Positions 52,841 through 62,791 of a DNA stretch of 64,000 nucleotides are shown here, in pieces. The DNA comes from Candidatus Jettenia sp. AMX2 (GTDB taxonomy: Bacteria > Planctomycetota > Brocadiia > Brocadiales > Brocadiaceae), in contig CP129469.1 in assembly GCA_030583665.1 (NCBI GenBank), positions 1,913,043-1,977,042 on the forward strand, given 5' to 3'. The notes under the pieces were generated by a model, which was given only the letters and a program-made list of their open reading frames with translations, searched no databases and had not been told where the DNA came from. A program made the position numbers and the translations under genes. Each line of letters starts with the position of its first letter. Positions within the stretch are counted from its first letter, which is position 1.

Positions 52841-53650
52841 TTAATTTAACTCAAATTCATCGAAATAATCTTCTAAAATAAAATTTGTATTAAACATTTT
52901 ATTGAGCTTTTTGTAACTATTCATGTTGTATTTAATATTACCCTTCTTTCTGCGAGCTATTATCATCAAATTTTTTGGAGTAATCTTAGGATTTATTACC
53001 TCTGTAAATTTTACATAATAGCCGGCCCCTGTCAGAAATTGCGCTCTTAAAGCCTCAGTTAAGATATCAGCGAACCGATACCGCAAAAGCCCGAAATCAG
53101 TTATATCAGCCAACGGATGGCCCCTTTTTATACGACTCCTGATTTGATTCTCGCAGCATGGAACTACAATAATATATTTCGCTTTTAACTTTATACCTTT
53201 TGCAATTGTTTCATCTGTGGCAGTATCGCATGCGTGCAACGCTAAAACCATATCAACCGGTTTCTCAGGTTTAACATCAATAATCCTTCCTGTGATAAAC
53301 CGCATGTTGTTATACTCTAGTTTGTCACTTAGCTGACAACATTTCTCAATCAATATTTGATTAATATCCGTGCCATAAAAATATGCGTTCACCTGATAAT
53401 ATTTAGCCAAAACATAGTTTAAGGCAAATGAAAGGTACGATTTACCACATGAACATTCTAAAAAAACGATCTCCTTCTCTGGTGGATACGTTTGAATAAT
53501 TGGCAGGATTTGTTCACAAAACCCTATTACCTCATTCAGTTTTTTTACATCCCTTTCACTACCGGACTGTTCAACCTTCAGAGCGATGGCGTCAGAAAAC
53601 TTTTTATCAAACCGTAATTCTTCTCCTATAGTTTTTTTGAACGAAGTCAT
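52841..53650 (-). CDS. SAM-dependent methyltransferase (Methyltransf_32-like) in the alpha operon
   Basis: A 269-residue protein with the class I fold: VFLECSCGKSYLSFALNYVL replaces the glycine-rich loop, YFYGTDINQILIEKCCQL binds SAM, and MVLALHACDTATDETIAKGI is a motif of the Methyltransf_32 group, followed by IIVVPCCENQIRSRIKRGHP. Relatives act on RNA or have unknown substrates. It lies in the same direction between rpsM and rpsK, 42 and 62 bp from them, so it is probably transcribed with ribosomal genes. That place suggests rRNA, tRNA or a ribosomal protein as target; this is inference. Confidence 0.75.
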   Translation of the reverse strand: MTSFKKTIGEELRFDKKFSDAIALKVEQSGSERDVKKLNEVIGFCEQILPIIQTYPPEKEIVFLECSCGKSYLSFALNYVLAKYYQVNAYFYGTDINQILIEKCCQLSDKLEYNNMRFITGRIIDVKPEKPVDMVLALHACDTATDETIAKGIKLKAKYIIVVPCCENQIRSRIKRGHPLADITDFGLLRYRFADILTEALRAQFLTGAGYYVKFTEVINPKITPKNLMIIARRKKGNIKYNMNSYKKLNKMFNTNFILEDYFDEFELN

Positions 53651-53691
53651 TTCACCCTGAACAGCCTTGCCTCTCTAATGAATTCAGCAAA

Positions 53692-54075
53692 TTAACCTAA
53701 TTCTTTTACACTCTTTTTACCGGCAACAGTCTTTTTGCGGCCTTTCCGGGTACGTGCATTTGTTTTTGTTCTTTGCCCTCTCACCGGTAAACCAAATTTA
53801 TGCCGCAACCCCCGATAGCAACCGATGCTCTTCATACGAGCAATATTCTGCATCTCTTGCCTGCGCAACTGGCCTTCAGTAGTAAAATGCTTTTCAATGT
53901 ACGTACCCAGTGCGCTTAACTGATCCTCGTGAAGGTCCTTTGCGCGAATACTCTCATCAATACCAAGATCTTTCGATATTTTCCGGGCCAGAGATTTCCC
54001 GATGCCATAGATATAGGTAAGGGCAATGACAATTCTTTTATCTGAGGGAATATCATTTCCAGCAATTCTCGGCAT
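53692..54075 (-). CDS. rpsM: 30S ribosomal protein S13
   Basis: A 127-residue S13: [39 protein letters not shown] and the end [20 protein letters not shown]. It contacts the head of the 30S and the 50S. In the normal place after rpmJ. Confidence 0.95.
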   Translation of the reverse strand: MPRIAGNDIPSDKRIVIALTYIYGIGKSLARKISKDLGIDESIRAKDLHEDQLSALGTYIEKHFTTEGQLRRQEMQNIARMKSIGCYRGLRHKFGLPVRGQRTKTNARTRKGRKKTVAGKKSVKELG

Positions 54076-54110
54076 TCACAATTCCTTTCTTCATTCTATT
54101 TGAAATTTAT

Positions 54111-54224
54111 TTAACCCTGCCTTTGTTTGTGACGGGGATTTGTACATATAACACGAACAACGTTTTTTCTTCTTATTATTTTACAATTTTCACAAATTCT
54201 TTTTACCGACGACCTGACCTTCAT
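54111..54224 (-). CDS. rpmJ: 50S ribosomal protein L36
   Basis: A 37-residue protein, [37 protein letters not shown]. The Cys pairs and the His make it the zinc-binding form. Between infA and rpsM, as usual. Confidence 0.95.
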   Translation of the reverse strand: MKVRSSVKRICENCKIIRRKNVVRVICTNPRHKQRQG

Positions 54225-54264
54225 AATTTATCACCTGATATAAATAGTAACTTTCTGAGTAACT

Positions 54265-54483
54265 TCAAACTTGCCTGTAAATAATTCTTCCTTTATCGAG
54301 GTCATAGGGTGACATTTCAATAATAACTTTATCACCAGGCAAGATCTTGATAAAATGCATTCTCATCTTTCCTGAAACATGCGCAAGCACCTTATGACCG
54401 TTCTGTAATTCTACCCAAAACATTGCATTAGGAAGTGCCTCTTTTACCGTTGCCTCCACCTTTATCGGTTCTTCTTTTGGCAT
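54265..54483 (-). CDS. infA: Translation initiation factor IF-1
   Basis: A 72-residue OB-fold protein: [40 protein letters not shown], ending [13 protein letters not shown]. It binds the A site during initiation. Between map and rpmJ. Confidence 0.95.
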   Translation of the reverse strand: MPKEEPIKVEATVKEALPNAMFWVELQNGHKVLAHVSGKMRMHFIKILPGDKVIIEMSPYDLDKGRIIYRQV

Positions 54484-54509
54484 ATAAGATTTCCAGTTTC
54501 TTTCATAAC

Positions 54510-55262
54510 TTATTTTGTAAGAATATCAGTTCCTTCTTCAGTTACAACAATGGTATGTTCGAAGTGGGCAGACAGCTTTCTGTCTTTTGTAACAACTGTC
54601 CATTTATTTTTTAAAACTTCTGTTTCATGCTTGCCCATGCATATCATTGGTTCAATGGCAATGGTAACCCCTGACATTAAAGCCTCGTCGTATTCGAGTA
54701 GCCATTCATTCACAAAATTAGGAACCTGCGGATCCTCATGCATATATCTGCCTACGCCGTGTCCGGTATAATTTCTTATTACAGAATATCCGTTCCCTTC
54801 TACATATTCCTGCACCGTCCTGGAGATCACCGACAGCATTACATTTGCCTTTATTGCATTGATTGCCAAATACAATGATTTTTCGCAAACATCGATAAAA
54901 TTCTGTATTTCTCTACTAACCTCTCCGATGGGTATTGTAATCGCTGCATCTGCTATATATTTCCGGTAACTCACCCCAACATCAATACTCAGAATGTCGC
55001 CTTCTTTCAGCCTCCTCTGATCCGGAATACCATGTACAATCTCATCATTTATCGATGCACAGATACTTTTCGGGAAACCCCTGTAACCTTTAAAAACCGG
55101 CACACCACCGTGACTTACTATATACTTTTCGACCTCTGTATTAATATAATCTGTCGTAACATCTAATCTGGCAATTTCTTTTGCTAATTTTAAGGCGCCT
55201 GCGGTAATTTTCCCGGCGCTCCTCATTAATTCGATCTCTCGATCCGATTTTCGTACTATCAA
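54510..55262 (-). CDS. map: Methionine aminopeptidase, type I
   Basis: A 250-residue enzyme that removes the initial Met. Metal ligands are Asp in [20 protein letters not shown], His in [14 protein letters not shown], Glu in IAIEPMI and in the final [11 protein letters not shown]. It lies 1 bp after adk, as in many spc operons. Confidence 0.95.
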   Translation of the reverse strand: MIVRKSDREIELMRSAGKITAGALKLAKEIARLDVTTDYINTEVEKYIVSHGGVPVFKGYRGFPKSICASINDEIVHGIPDQRRLKEGDILSIDVGVSYRKYIADAAITIPIGEVSREIQNFIDVCEKSLYLAINAIKANVMLSVISRTVQEYVEGNGYSVIRNYTGHGVGRYMHEDPQVPNFVNEWLLEYDEALMSGVTIAIEPMICMGKHETEVLKNKWTVVTKDRKLSAHFEHTIVVTEEGTDILTK

Positions 55263-55263
55263 C

Positions 55264-55938
55264 TCATTCCACCGCCATAGTTTTTTTCTTTTGCAAAGAG
55301 TCTAGTATCAAGAGTATTTTCTCTGTAATTTCTTCTCTATTTCCATCACTCCTGATTTCATTTAATATATTGTTTTTTTTATAATAGGTTATCAAATCTT
55401 CTGTTTGCTCACGGTAAACCCTCATCCGTTCCAATACGGTTTCGGGTTTGTCATCTGCACGTTGACGTAATACACCTCCACACCGGTCGCATATTCCTTC
55501 TTTTACCGGAGGTACGAATGTTACATGATAATTTGTTCCACAGGTGCTACATGTTCTCCTTCCAGATAATCGCTGAACTACGCTTTCCTGAGAAACTGAG
55601 AAATACAACACTACATCAAGCATCGTACCAAGGCGATGTAACATTTCATCGAGAACTTTTGCCTGTGCGAGCGTTCTTGGAAAACCGTCTAATATAAATC
55701 CTGCGCGGCAATCATTTTTAACGATGCGCTCTTTAATAATATCAACAACATTCTGGTCAGGAACCAGTAATCCTTTTTCTATATAAGAATGAGCTTTTAT
55801 TCCTGTCTCCGTACCACTCTCAACTGCTTCTCTCAGCAAATTTCCGGATGAAATATGTGGTAGTTGTTTTACCGTACTAATGGTTTCCGCCTGAGTTCCT
55901 TTACCAGCTCCCGGGGGTCCAAGGATCACAATTCTCAT
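55264..55938 (-). CDS. adk: Adenylate kinase, zinc-lid type
   Basis: A 224-residue enzyme, 2 ADP to ATP and AMP. P-loop ILGPPGAGKGTQAE at the start, FILDGFPRTLAQAKVLDEM for AMP binding. The long lid has CSTCGTNYHVTFVPPVKEGI, CDRCG, four Cys for zinc. Overlaps secY by 4 bp. Confidence 0.95.
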   Translation of the reverse strand: MRIVILGPPGAGKGTQAETISTVKQLPHISSGNLLREAVESGTETGIKAHSYIEKGLLVPDQNVVDIIKERIVKNDCRAGFILDGFPRTLAQAKVLDEMLHRLGTMLDVVLYFSVSQESVVQRLSGRRTCSTCGTNYHVTFVPPVKEGICDRCGGVLRQRADDKPETVLERMRVYREQTEDLITYYKKNNILNEIRSDGNREEITEKILLILDSLQKKKTMAVE

Positions 55939-57317
55939 CCCATTCTACCTCTGATCCTCGCCCCTCCGCTTAAAAATCCACTATATTGCCGCATAATCAT
56001 ATGGGATTCTATTCGCTGTACCATGTCAAGCGCTACGCCTACAATAATCAGCAATCCGGTTCCTCCATAAAACCCGGCAATAGCAACATTCAGTTCAAAT
56101 CCTCCGGCTACAAGTTTTGGCAAAATTGCAATAAAGGCAAGAAAAGCAGCCCCAGCTAACGTAATTTTACCCATAATTCCTTCCAGATACTCAGCGGTTC
56201 TATGACCAGGCCTGATGCCAGGAATGAAACTTCCGTAATCCTTCATATTGTTTGACATTTCTTTAGGATTAAATTGTATGGCTGTCCAGAAATAACAAAA
56301 GAAGGTAATCAGTATGGTATACAGGATAACATAAATGACGCCTCCCTGCAATATTTCAGATAAACGTGAAGTTAGCCAGTACCCGGAAGTCCCCGGATCA
56401 AACCGTACCTGTATACCCTGCAGGATAGCAGCCGGGAATATCAGCAACGATTGGGCAAATATAATCGGCATTACGCCAGCTTGGTTTACCCTGAGTGGTA
56501 AAAAATGTCTCTGTCCTCCATAAACCTTCCTTCCTCTGGTATGCTTCGCCTGCTGCACAGGTATTCTTCTCTGTCCCTGCGTAATAAAAACCACTCCCCC
56601 GACAATCGCTAAGAACATTCCCAGAAGTATAATCAATTTTACAATACCGATTTGATGCTCAGCCGGGGTCACGGAAAACGTAAAGTTTTGCATAACCTGG
56701 GAAAACGCCCAAGGTAAGCGGTCAATAATGCCCACCATAATTACAATGGATATTCCGCTGCCAATGCCATACTCTTCAATCTGTTCACCTATCCACATTA
56801 ATGTCATTGTTCCGGTAGTTAAAAGCAAAGCAGCCATCATCTGAAATCCGATGCCCTGTAAATGTACCGGGATAACCGGAACACCATTAAATTCAACAGT
56901 ATAAAGTGTTCTGGTCATCACAAACGCCTGAAACATGCAAAGTCCCACTGTTGCCAGGCGGGTATACTGGTTTATCTTTTTTCTGCCAACTTCACCTTCC
57001 TTCTGCAGTTTTTCCAGATAGGGGACGACACCAACAAGTAACTGGAAAATAATAGATGCGCTTATATAAGGCATAACCCCCAACCCAAAAATTGCCCCTG
57101 AAGCAAGGGCGCCGCCGGCAAACATATCAATTAAACCAAGTAGCTGCCCGACTCCCGTTTGGGTAAATTGTTGAAAGTATGATTTCAATACTGTCGTATC
57201 GATACCCGGTATTGGTATAAAAACGCCAACACGGCATAACGCAATCAACCCAAGCGTTATCAGTACTTTTTTTCGTAACTCCGGAATCCTGAATATGTTC
57301 CCAAATTGCTCAATCAT
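55935..57317 (-). CDS. secY: Protein translocase subunit SecY
   Basis: A 460-residue membrane protein with ten predicted helices. GVFIPIPGIDTTVLKSYFQQ near the start, YGIGSGISIVIMVGIIDRLP and IPVQQAKHTRGRKVYGGQRH in the cytoplasmic loop C5 region are conserved. It forms the export pore with SecE. Overlaps rplO by 4 bp, adk by 4 bp. Confidence 0.95.
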   Translation of the reverse strand: MIEQFGNIFRIPELRKKVLITLGLIALCRVGVFIPIPGIDTTVLKSYFQQFTQTGVGQLLGLIDMFAGGALASGAIFGLGVMPYISASIIFQLLVGVVPYLEKLQKEGEVGRKKINQYTRLATVGLCMFQAFVMTRTLYTVEFNGVPVIPVHLQGIGFQMMAALLLTTGTMTLMWIGEQIEEYGIGSGISIVIMVGIIDRLPWAFSQVMQNFTFSVTPAEHQIGIVKLIILLGMFLAIVGGVVFITQGQRRIPVQQAKHTRGRKVYGGQRHFLPLRVNQAGVMPIIFAQSLLIFPAAILQGIQVRFDPGTSGYWLTSRLSEILQGGVIYVILYTILITFFCYFWTAIQFNPKEMSNNMKDYGSFIPGIRPGHRTAEYLEGIMGKITLAGAAFLAFIAILPKLVAGGFELNVAIAGFYGGTGLLIIVGVALDMVQRIESHMIMRQYSGFLSGGARIRGRMG

Positions 57318-57760
57318 GACAAGACCTTCGCTTCTCCGCCTGCAGTTTTAATTTTATTTTCAGCCTCCCGGCTAAATTTACTGGCAATAACCGTTATAGA
57401 ATTTTTTAGTTCGCCATTTCCCAATACTTTAACACCATTCATCTGAGCTTTTTTAATCATGCCGGATTCCTTTAACTTCTCGGTAGTAACAACGGTACCT
57501 TTTTCAAACCGTGCAAGGTCTCCGACGTTTATGATTGTATACTTCTTTTTAAACGGATTATTAAACCCTCTTTTCGGTATTCTACGGAATAGCGGCGTCT
57601 GTCCACCTTCAAACTGTATGCTTGTTTCGTTTCCAGACCTTGCCGTTGCTCCTTTTCCTCCCCTTCCTGAGGTTTTCCCGCTACCGGAACCTCTACCCCT
57701 CCCTACTCTTTTTTTATATTTTCTGCATGAATGTGTTGCTTTTATATCAGCGAGATTCAT
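57314..57760 (-). CDS. rplO: 50S ribosomal protein L15
   Basis: A 148-residue L15: the glycine-rich KRVGRGRGSGSGKTSGRGGK, then FEGGQTPLFRRIPKRGFNNP. It overlaps rpsE by 14 bp with no rpmD gene between, unlike the classical spc order. Confidence 0.95.
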   Translation of the reverse strand: MNLADIKATHSCRKYKKRVGRGRGSGSGKTSGRGGKGATARSGNETSIQFEGGQTPLFRRIPKRGFNNPFKKKYTIINVGDLARFEKGTVVTTEKLKESGMIKKAQMNGVKVLGNGELKNSITVIASKFSREAENKIKTAGGEAKVLS

Positions 57761-58241
57761 CTATTTCAACCCCCCTTAGTTCTGCCACTTCCTGTTTAGT
57801 CCTTAAAGACCGCAATCCTGTCAATGTAGCTTTCGCTACATTTAACGGATTCCTTCTACCAAAGCATTTAGTCAGTATATTTGTAATTCCGGCAGATTCA
57901 AGAACCGCGCGGGCTGAAGCACCAGCTTTTATCCCTGTACCCGGCAAAGCCGGCTTCATATAAATATTTGCAGCCTTATATCGCCCCCAGGCTACATGAG
58001 GTATCGTACCTTCCAGCAAAGGAATTTTTACCATTTCTCTTTTTGCCTCTTTGACTGCTTTATTTACAGCGTTTGGTACCTCCCGGGCCTTACCAAAACC
58101 TATTCCGACGCTACCTTTCCCATCACCTACCACAACAAGGGCACTAAAACTCATCGACTTGCCACCTTTGGTTACCGTGGTACAGCGGTTAATTTTCACT
58201 ACCGTTTCCTGCAGATTTACAGGTTCTTCCAAACGTCCCAA
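57747..58241 (-). CDS. rpsE: 30S ribosomal protein S5
   Basis: A 164-residue S5: ETVVKINRCTTVTKGGKSMS, FSALVVVGDGKGSVGIGFGK, and LESAGITNILTKCFGRRNPL. It supports decoding accuracy. Confidence 0.95.
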   Translation of the reverse strand: MGRLEEPVNLQETVVKINRCTTVTKGGKSMSFSALVVVGDGKGSVGIGFGKAREVPNAVNKAVKEAKREMVKIPLLEGTIPHVAWGRYKAANIYMKPALPGTGIKAGASARAVLESAGITNILTKCFGRRNPLNVAKATLTGLRSLRTKQEVAELRGVEIDESR

Positions 58242-58271
58242 ACTACTCTCCTTGTCAGAAACAAATACCGG

Positions 58272-58640
58272 TTAAAAAACTAAATTATTTTTCCTTGCAC
58301 TTTCAGCTAATGCCTTTATTCTTCCGTGATATTTGTAACCACCCTTATCAAAAACAACTTTCGTAATACCTTTGCTTCTCGCCGCTTCTGCGATCCATTT
58401 CCCAACAACTTCAGCAGCAGAGACACTCCCCCCATAAGGTATCAGCGATTTAACATCCGGGGTGACTGTTGACGCTGAAGCTAACGTTTTGCCTTCGGCG
58501 TCATTAATAATCTGGCAATAAATATTTTTAATACTCCGGTACACACTCAACCTGGGTCTCTCACTGGTGCCAAGCACCTTTCGTCTGACCCGCAAATGCC
58601 TTCTTGTTCTTTTCCTTAATTTTTCTTTTATCCGATCCAT
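58272..58640 (-). CDS. rplR: 50S ribosomal protein L18
   Basis: A 122-residue L18 that binds 5S r[63 protein letters not shown]. Confidence 0.95.
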   Translation of the reverse strand: MDRIKEKLRKRTRRHLRVRRKVLGTSERPRLSVYRSIKNIYCQIINDAEGKTLASASTVTPDVKSLIPYGGSVSAAEVVGKWIAEAARSKGITKVVFDKGGYKYHGRIKALAESARKNNLVF

Positions 58641-58688
58641 ATGCCGAACCCATAAACAATCTATATTTTTAACCTCACTGATAAAATA

Positions 58689-59249
58689 CTAACCCCCCGA
58701 CGCAAACGCTTTGCCGGCCTTCCTTCTGATAACCTCACCTTCGTATTTAACACCCATTCCCTTATAAGGCTCGGGTGGTTTCATTTCCCGGATTACTGCA
58801 GAAAATTGTCCTACTGTCTGTTTGTCTGCACCAGAAACCGTTAATTTTACCGGATTTGTAGGATTTTTTATTTCTACTTTTATCCCTTCCGGAATTTTCA
58901 ATTGAATCGGGTGAGTATAGCCAAGCGACAAAACAAAATCTTTACCCTGCACTTTTGCGGTATATCCTAGTCCTACAATTTCCAGGTTTTTTGAATATCC
59001 GCTGGTCACCCCCGTAATCATGTTGGCAATCAACGAACGCGTCAAACCATGTAAAGCTTTGTGAGTTTTGTCACTTGAAGAGGTTGTTACCAGAATCTGG
59101 TCTGTGCTTTTATTGTAAGTCATTGTTAACTCCGGAGAAAACATTTGACTCAATTTCCCCTTTGGTCCTTCTACATTCAATGTATTCTTAACCACTGAAA
59201 CCTTTACGTCCTTAGGGACATTAACAGGTTGTTTTCCTATACGAGACAT
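58689..59249 (-). CDS. rplF: 50S ribosomal protein L6
   Basis: A 186-residue L6 with two related domains: MSRIGKQPVNVPKDVKVSVV at the start and MKPPEPYKGMGVKYEGEVIR, RKAGKAF at the end. Confidence 0.95.
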   Translation of the reverse strand: MSRIGKQPVNVPKDVKVSVVKNTLNVEGPKGKLSQMFSPELTMTYNKSTDQILVTTSSSDKTHKALHGLTRSLIANMITGVTSGYSKNLEIVGLGYTAKVQGKDFVLSLGYTHPIQLKIPEGIKVEIKNPTNPVKLTVSGADKQTVGQFSAVIREMKPPEPYKGMGVKYEGEVIRRKAGKAFASGG

Positions 59250-59277
59250 ATATAATTCCTCTCCGGTCAGACGTTAC

Positions 59278-59679
59278 CTAGTACACAATACAAAGAAGCT
59301 CTCCACCTATTTTTAGCTTCCTGCATTCGCGATCGCTTTTTACTCCCCCTGGGGTAGAATATATTGCTATTCCAATCCCACCAAATATTTTGTCTATCTC
59401 TTTTGCTTTCTTGTAAACCCGCCTGCTTGTTTTACTGACCCTTTCAAGACGACTAATGACTTGTTGCTTTAAAGGGCCAAATTTAAGGTAAACCCTGACG
59501 ATATTTTTATAATCAGCGATAGGAACCTCTTTATAATCTTTAATAAACCCTTCTTCTTTTAGTATTTTAAGAATTGCTACTTTCATTTTTGAAGAAGGTA
59601 TATCAAGCGATTCCCATCTGTTCAAATTTGCATTTCTTATGCGAGTAAGCATATCAGCTATAGGGTCTGTAATTGACAT
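59278..59679 (-). CDS. rpsH: 30S ribosomal protein S8
   Basis: A 133-residue S8: DPIADMLTRIRNANLNRWES, SSKMKVAILKILKEEGFI, and GGIGIAIYSTPGGVKSDREC. In many bacteria S8 represses the spc operon; no matching site was checked here. Confidence 0.95.
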   Translation of the reverse strand: MSITDPIADMLTRIRNANLNRWESLDIPSSKMKVAILKILKEEGFIKDYKEVPIADYKNIVRVYLKFGPLKQQVISRLERVSKTSRRVYKKAKEIDKIFGGIGIAIYSTPGGVKSDRECRKLKIGGELLCIVY

Positions 59680-59723
59680 ATCTTTATTCCTTAACGATAA
59701 TACATTTTTTTAATTTAATATTT

Positions 59724-59909
59724 TTACCAACTTGCCTTCTTTACCCCTGGAATCTCTCCCCGTGAAGCTAAATTTCTGAAACAAATTCTGCAAATCTGAA
59801 ATTTACGATAATAGGCCCTGCTCCGTCCGCACAAATTGCATCTGTTATATCTTCTTGTTTTATATTTTGGATTTCTCTTTGACTTCTCAATAAGACATTT
59901 CTTTGCCAT
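59724..59909 (-). CDS. rpsN: 30S ribosomal protein S14, zinc type
   Basis: A 61-residue short S14 with CNLCGR and [22 protein letters not shown]: four Cys for zinc. The short zinc form is usual outside proteobacteria. Confidence 0.95.
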   Translation of the reverse strand: MAKKCLIEKSKRNPKYKTRRYNRCNLCGRSRAYYRKFQICRICFRNLASRGEIPGVKKASW

Positions 59910-59918
59910 TCACACTCC

Positions 59919-60461
59919 TTATTCCGACCTTAAAGGCATACCCAACAGTTTTAACAATTCACGTGACTGATCATTTGAATTTCCGGTAATAACCAAAGTG
60001 ATATCCATTCCCTGAACTGCCTCAATAGTATCTATATTTAATTCAGGAAAAACGCTCAATTCGCTCAGCCCCAGCGTATAATTCCCGCGTCCATCAAAAG
60101 ATTTCGGAGAAAGTCCCCGAAAATCTTTTATTCTTGGTAACACAATGCTGATAAGGCGATCCAGGAATTCGTACATCATTTTTCTTCGCAAGGTTACTTT
60201 GCATCCGATAGGAATATCCTTCCTTAGCTTAAACCCTGATATAGCTTTCTTTGACTTCGTTACCAGCGGTTTTTGGGCGGTAATTATCGACAAATGTTTG
60301 ACCGCCTCTTCAATTATCTTCTTATTCTCAACAGCTTTACCAAGCCCCATGTTGACAACAACTTTCTCTAATCTTGGTACCGAAAGCACATTCTCATAAT
60401 GAAATTTATTCATTAATTGCGGTACCACTTCTTTCTGGTATTTTTCTAATAATCTCGACAT
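59919..60461 (-). CDS. rplE: 50S ribosomal protein L5
   Basis: A 180-residue L5 that binds 5S rRNA: VPRLEKVVVNMGLGKAVENK, TKSKKAISGFKLRKDIPIGC, and DFRGLSPKSFDGRGNYTLGL. Confidence 0.95.
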   Translation of the reverse strand: MSRLLEKYQKEVVPQLMNKFHYENVLSVPRLEKVVVNMGLGKAVENKKIIEEAVKHLSIITAQKPLVTKSKKAISGFKLRKDIPIGCKVTLRRKMMYEFLDRLISIVLPRIKDFRGLSPKSFDGRGNYTLGLSELSVFPELNIDTIEAVQGMDITLVITGNSNDQSRELLKLLGMPLRSE

Positions 60462-60478
60462 ATCTTAAGTCCCAAAAA

Positions 60479-60814
60479 TCATTCATCAGACAATATCTCG
60501 GAGCCACAATAAGCACAGGCACGTACCTTGTTTCCACCCTCCAAGATATTCTTTCTAGTCCGAACACCTTTTCCATTTCTTTTACAATTTTTTGACTGGC
60601 AGACCGGCAACACGTTCGCAGCAGACAGAGAAGCTTCCTTTTGAATCCTTCCTCCCTGGGTATTTTTTTGATTTGGTTTTGTGTGTTTATAAACCAGATT
60701 TATACCTTTTATAACAACACGCTTCTTACCTGGTAAAACTTTCAGTATTTTCCCGGTTTTCCCCGCTTCGTTCCCGGCCGTTACGATAACCAAATCATTT
60801 TTACGAACATGCAT
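60479..60814 (-). CDS. rplX: 50S ribosomal protein L24
   Basis: A 111-residue L24 with the KOW motif VTAGNEAGKTGKILKVLPGK near the start and NLVYKHTKPNQKNTQGGRIQ. A C-terminal zinc-like CQSKNCKRNG...CAYCG is present, a common variant. Confidence 0.95.
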   Translation of the reverse strand: MHVRKNDLVIVTAGNEAGKTGKILKVLPGKKRVVIKGINLVYKHTKPNQKNTQGGRIQKEASLSAANVLPVCQSKNCKRNGKGVRTRKNILEGGNKVRACAYCGSEILSDE

Positions 60815-60851
60815 AATATTCTCCGTGTTTATATATCTAGTAACAATACTA

Positions 60852-61220
60852 TCAAACTACTTCTGCGGCTAACGATACAATTTTAGCAAAATTTTTCTGG
60901 CGCAATTCTCTTGCAACAGCACCGAATATACGCGTTCCTCTTGGGTTTCCGTCATTATCAACAATAACGATGGCGTTTTTATCAAATCTTAAATACGAAC
61001 CATCATCCCTGCGAATATTCTTTCTAGTTCGTACGACAACACCCTTCACAACATCACCTTTTTTAACAACCCCGTCAGGAATAGCTTTTTTGACTGCTGC
61101 AACAACAATATCGCCAACTGTTGCATATTTTCTGCTTGTGCCACCCAGCACCTTTATACACTTGGCTTTTTTGGCACCGCTGTTATCCGCAATTTCCAAC
61201 TGTGTTTGTTCCATAATCAT
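60852..61220 (-). CDS. rplN: 50S ribosomal protein L14
   Basis: A 122-residue L14: [40 protein letters not shown], and the basic [26 protein letters not shown] lies 8 bases before the ATG at 61220. Confidence 0.95.
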   Translation of the reverse strand: MIMEQTQLEIADNSGAKKAKCIKVLGGTSRKYATVGDIVVAAVKKAIPDGVVKKGDVVKGVVVRTRKNIRRDDGSYLRFDKNAIVIVDNDGNPRGTRIFGAVARELRQKNFAKIVSLAAEVV

Positions 61221-61247
61221 TTGAGAAACTCCTTAATATCCGCAGCC

Positions 61248-61508
61248 TTATTTTCCCAAAACCCTGACCAATCTGGTATTTTTTGTCTTGCTTACCGGCC
61301 TCGTATGCATAAATTCAATTTTATCTCCAATCTTAGCCTGGTTATTTTCATCATGCACCTTAAATATCGAGGCTCTTTTTATATACTTTCCGTATTTCGG
61401 ATGCTTTAAAAGGCTTGTAACTTCTACAACAACTGTCTTTTGCATCTTATCTCCAATTACCGTTCCAACAAAACTCTTCTTTCTTCCTCTCTTGTTACCT
61501 TTTCCCAT
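61248..61508 (-). CDS. rpsQ: 30S ribosomal protein S17
   Basis: An 86-residue S17: GTVIGDKMQKTVVVEVTSLL, KHPKYGKYIKRASIFKVHDE, and EFMHTRPVSKTKNTRLVRVL. Confidence 0.95.
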   Translation of the reverse strand: MGKGNKRGRKKSFVGTVIGDKMQKTVVVEVTSLLKHPKYGKYIKRASIFKVHDENNQAKIGDKIEFMHTRPVSKTKNTRLVRVLGK

Positions 61509-61509
61509 C

Positions 61510-61731
61510 TTAAGCCTGTTCCTCCTTTTTTCCAGAATCTTTACCGATATCCTTCTCTCTTAATATGGTCAGTAACCTTGCAATATTCCTTCTTACCTCT
61601 TTTCTCTGTGCAGGGTTCCTGGTTTCTCCGGCCTGCCATTGAAACCGGATATTCAACAACTCACGCCTGCATGCATCGATCTCTTCCAATATCTCCTGAC
61701 GAGTTTTATTTCTTATTTCACTGGACTTCAA
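61510..61731 (-). CDS. rpmC: 50S ribosomal protein L29
   Basis: A 73-residue L29, two helices: LEEIDACRRELLNIRFQWQA, NPAQRKEVRRNIARLLTILR. It overlaps rplP by 4 bp and lies 1 bp before rpsQ. Confidence 0.95.
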   Translation of the reverse strand: MKSSEIRNKTRQEILEEIDACRRELLNIRFQWQAGETRNPAQRKEVRRNIARLLTILREKDIGKDSGKKEEQA

Positions 61732-62147
61732 ACTGTCTTTCTCCTTTGCACTAACCTAACCTTAACAGGCATCTTATGGGCCATCCTGTTAAAAGTCGCT
61801 TTTGCTATTTCTTCCGTGATGCCACTTAATTCATATAAAATAGTTCCTGGCTTAACAACTGCAACCCAAAGTTCCGGTTCACCTTTACCTTTTCCCATAC
61901 GTGTTTCAATCGGTTTCGATGTTACCGATTTATGAGGAAAGATCCTTATGGTCAACTTTCCTTCCCTCGGAAGCGAATGTGAAGCAGCTACCCTGCCTGC
62001 TTCGATCTGCTGGGAAGTAATCCACCCAGGTTCTAACGACTGCATACCAAATTCTCCAAAAACCACAGTATTGCAACGCGTTGCGTTTCCTTTAATTTTC
62101 CCTCTTTGCGATTTCCTGAACTTCACTCTCTTTGGCATCAGTCGCAT
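61728..62147 (-). CDS. rplP: 50S ribosomal protein L16
   Basis: A 139-residue L16: [40 protein letters not shown], and [13 protein letters not shown]. The start at 62147 has GGAG seven bases upstream and lies 56 bp inside rpsC, a long overlap. Confidence 0.93.
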   Translation of the reverse strand: MRLMPKRVKFRKSQRGKIKGNATRCNTVVFGEFGMQSLEPGWITSQQIEAGRVAASHSLPREGKLTIRIFPHKSVTSKPIETRMGKGKGEPELWVAVVKPGTILYELSGITEEIAKATFNRMAHKMPVKVRLVQRRKTV

Positions 62148-62790
62148 ATTTTTTCTCCTTCTCGGAAATTACTAATCCTCTATAAATCCAAACTTTGACT
62201 CCAATAACGCCATATGTTGTTTTAGCCTCAGCAAAACCGTAATCAACATCAGCCCGCAATGTATGCAGTGGTATGCTTCCCGAAGTCATCTTTTCAGTCC
62301 GTGCTATTTCCGCCCCCCCTAATCTACCTGCAACCTGTATCTTCACACCCTTTGCACCGGCATCCAATGAGGTATCCATTGCCTTTTTCATAGCCCTTCT
62401 GAAAGCTGCACGTTTAACAAGTTGCTCAGCTATATTTTCTGCAACAATCTGCGCATAAAGTTCCGGCTTGGTAATTTCTTTAATTTTAATAACAACATCG
62501 CGTTTTATCAGCTTTTGAATCTCGTCCCTCAGCTTATCAACTTCTGCCCCTTTCCTTCCGATTATTAATCCCGGGCGGGCCGCATGCAGAGTTATCCTCG
62601 CATCCTGCCTGGTTCTTTCTATTTCTATAATCGGTAGCCCTGCAAAGCCGTAGCTCTTCTTAATCACTCTCCGTATCTTTTGATCCTCAACAAGCAATGA
62701 CCCAAAAGATTTTTTGTCAGCATACCAAAAAGATCTCCACTCTTGCGTTATTCCCAACCTTAAGCCAATTGGACAAACCTTTTGACCCAT
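62092..62790 (-). CDS. rpsC: 30S ribosomal protein S3
   Basis: A 232-residue S3 with an N-terminal [20 protein letters not shown], a KH domain ([20 protein letters not shown]) and the C-terminal [28 protein letters not shown]. Its last 18 codons overlap rplP. Confidence 0.95.
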   Translation of the reverse strand: MGQKVCPIGLRLGITQEWRSFWYADKKSFGSLLVEDQKIRRVIKKSYGFAGLPIIEIERTRQDARITLHAARPGLIIGRKGAEVDKLRDEIQKLIKRDVVIKIKEITKPELYAQIVAENIAEQLVKRAAFRRAMKKAMDTSLDAGAKGVKIQVAGRLGGAEIARTEKMTSGSIPLHTLRADVDYGFAEAKTTYGVIGVKVWIYRGLVISEKEKKYATDAKESEVQEIAKREN

Positions 62791-62791
62791 T

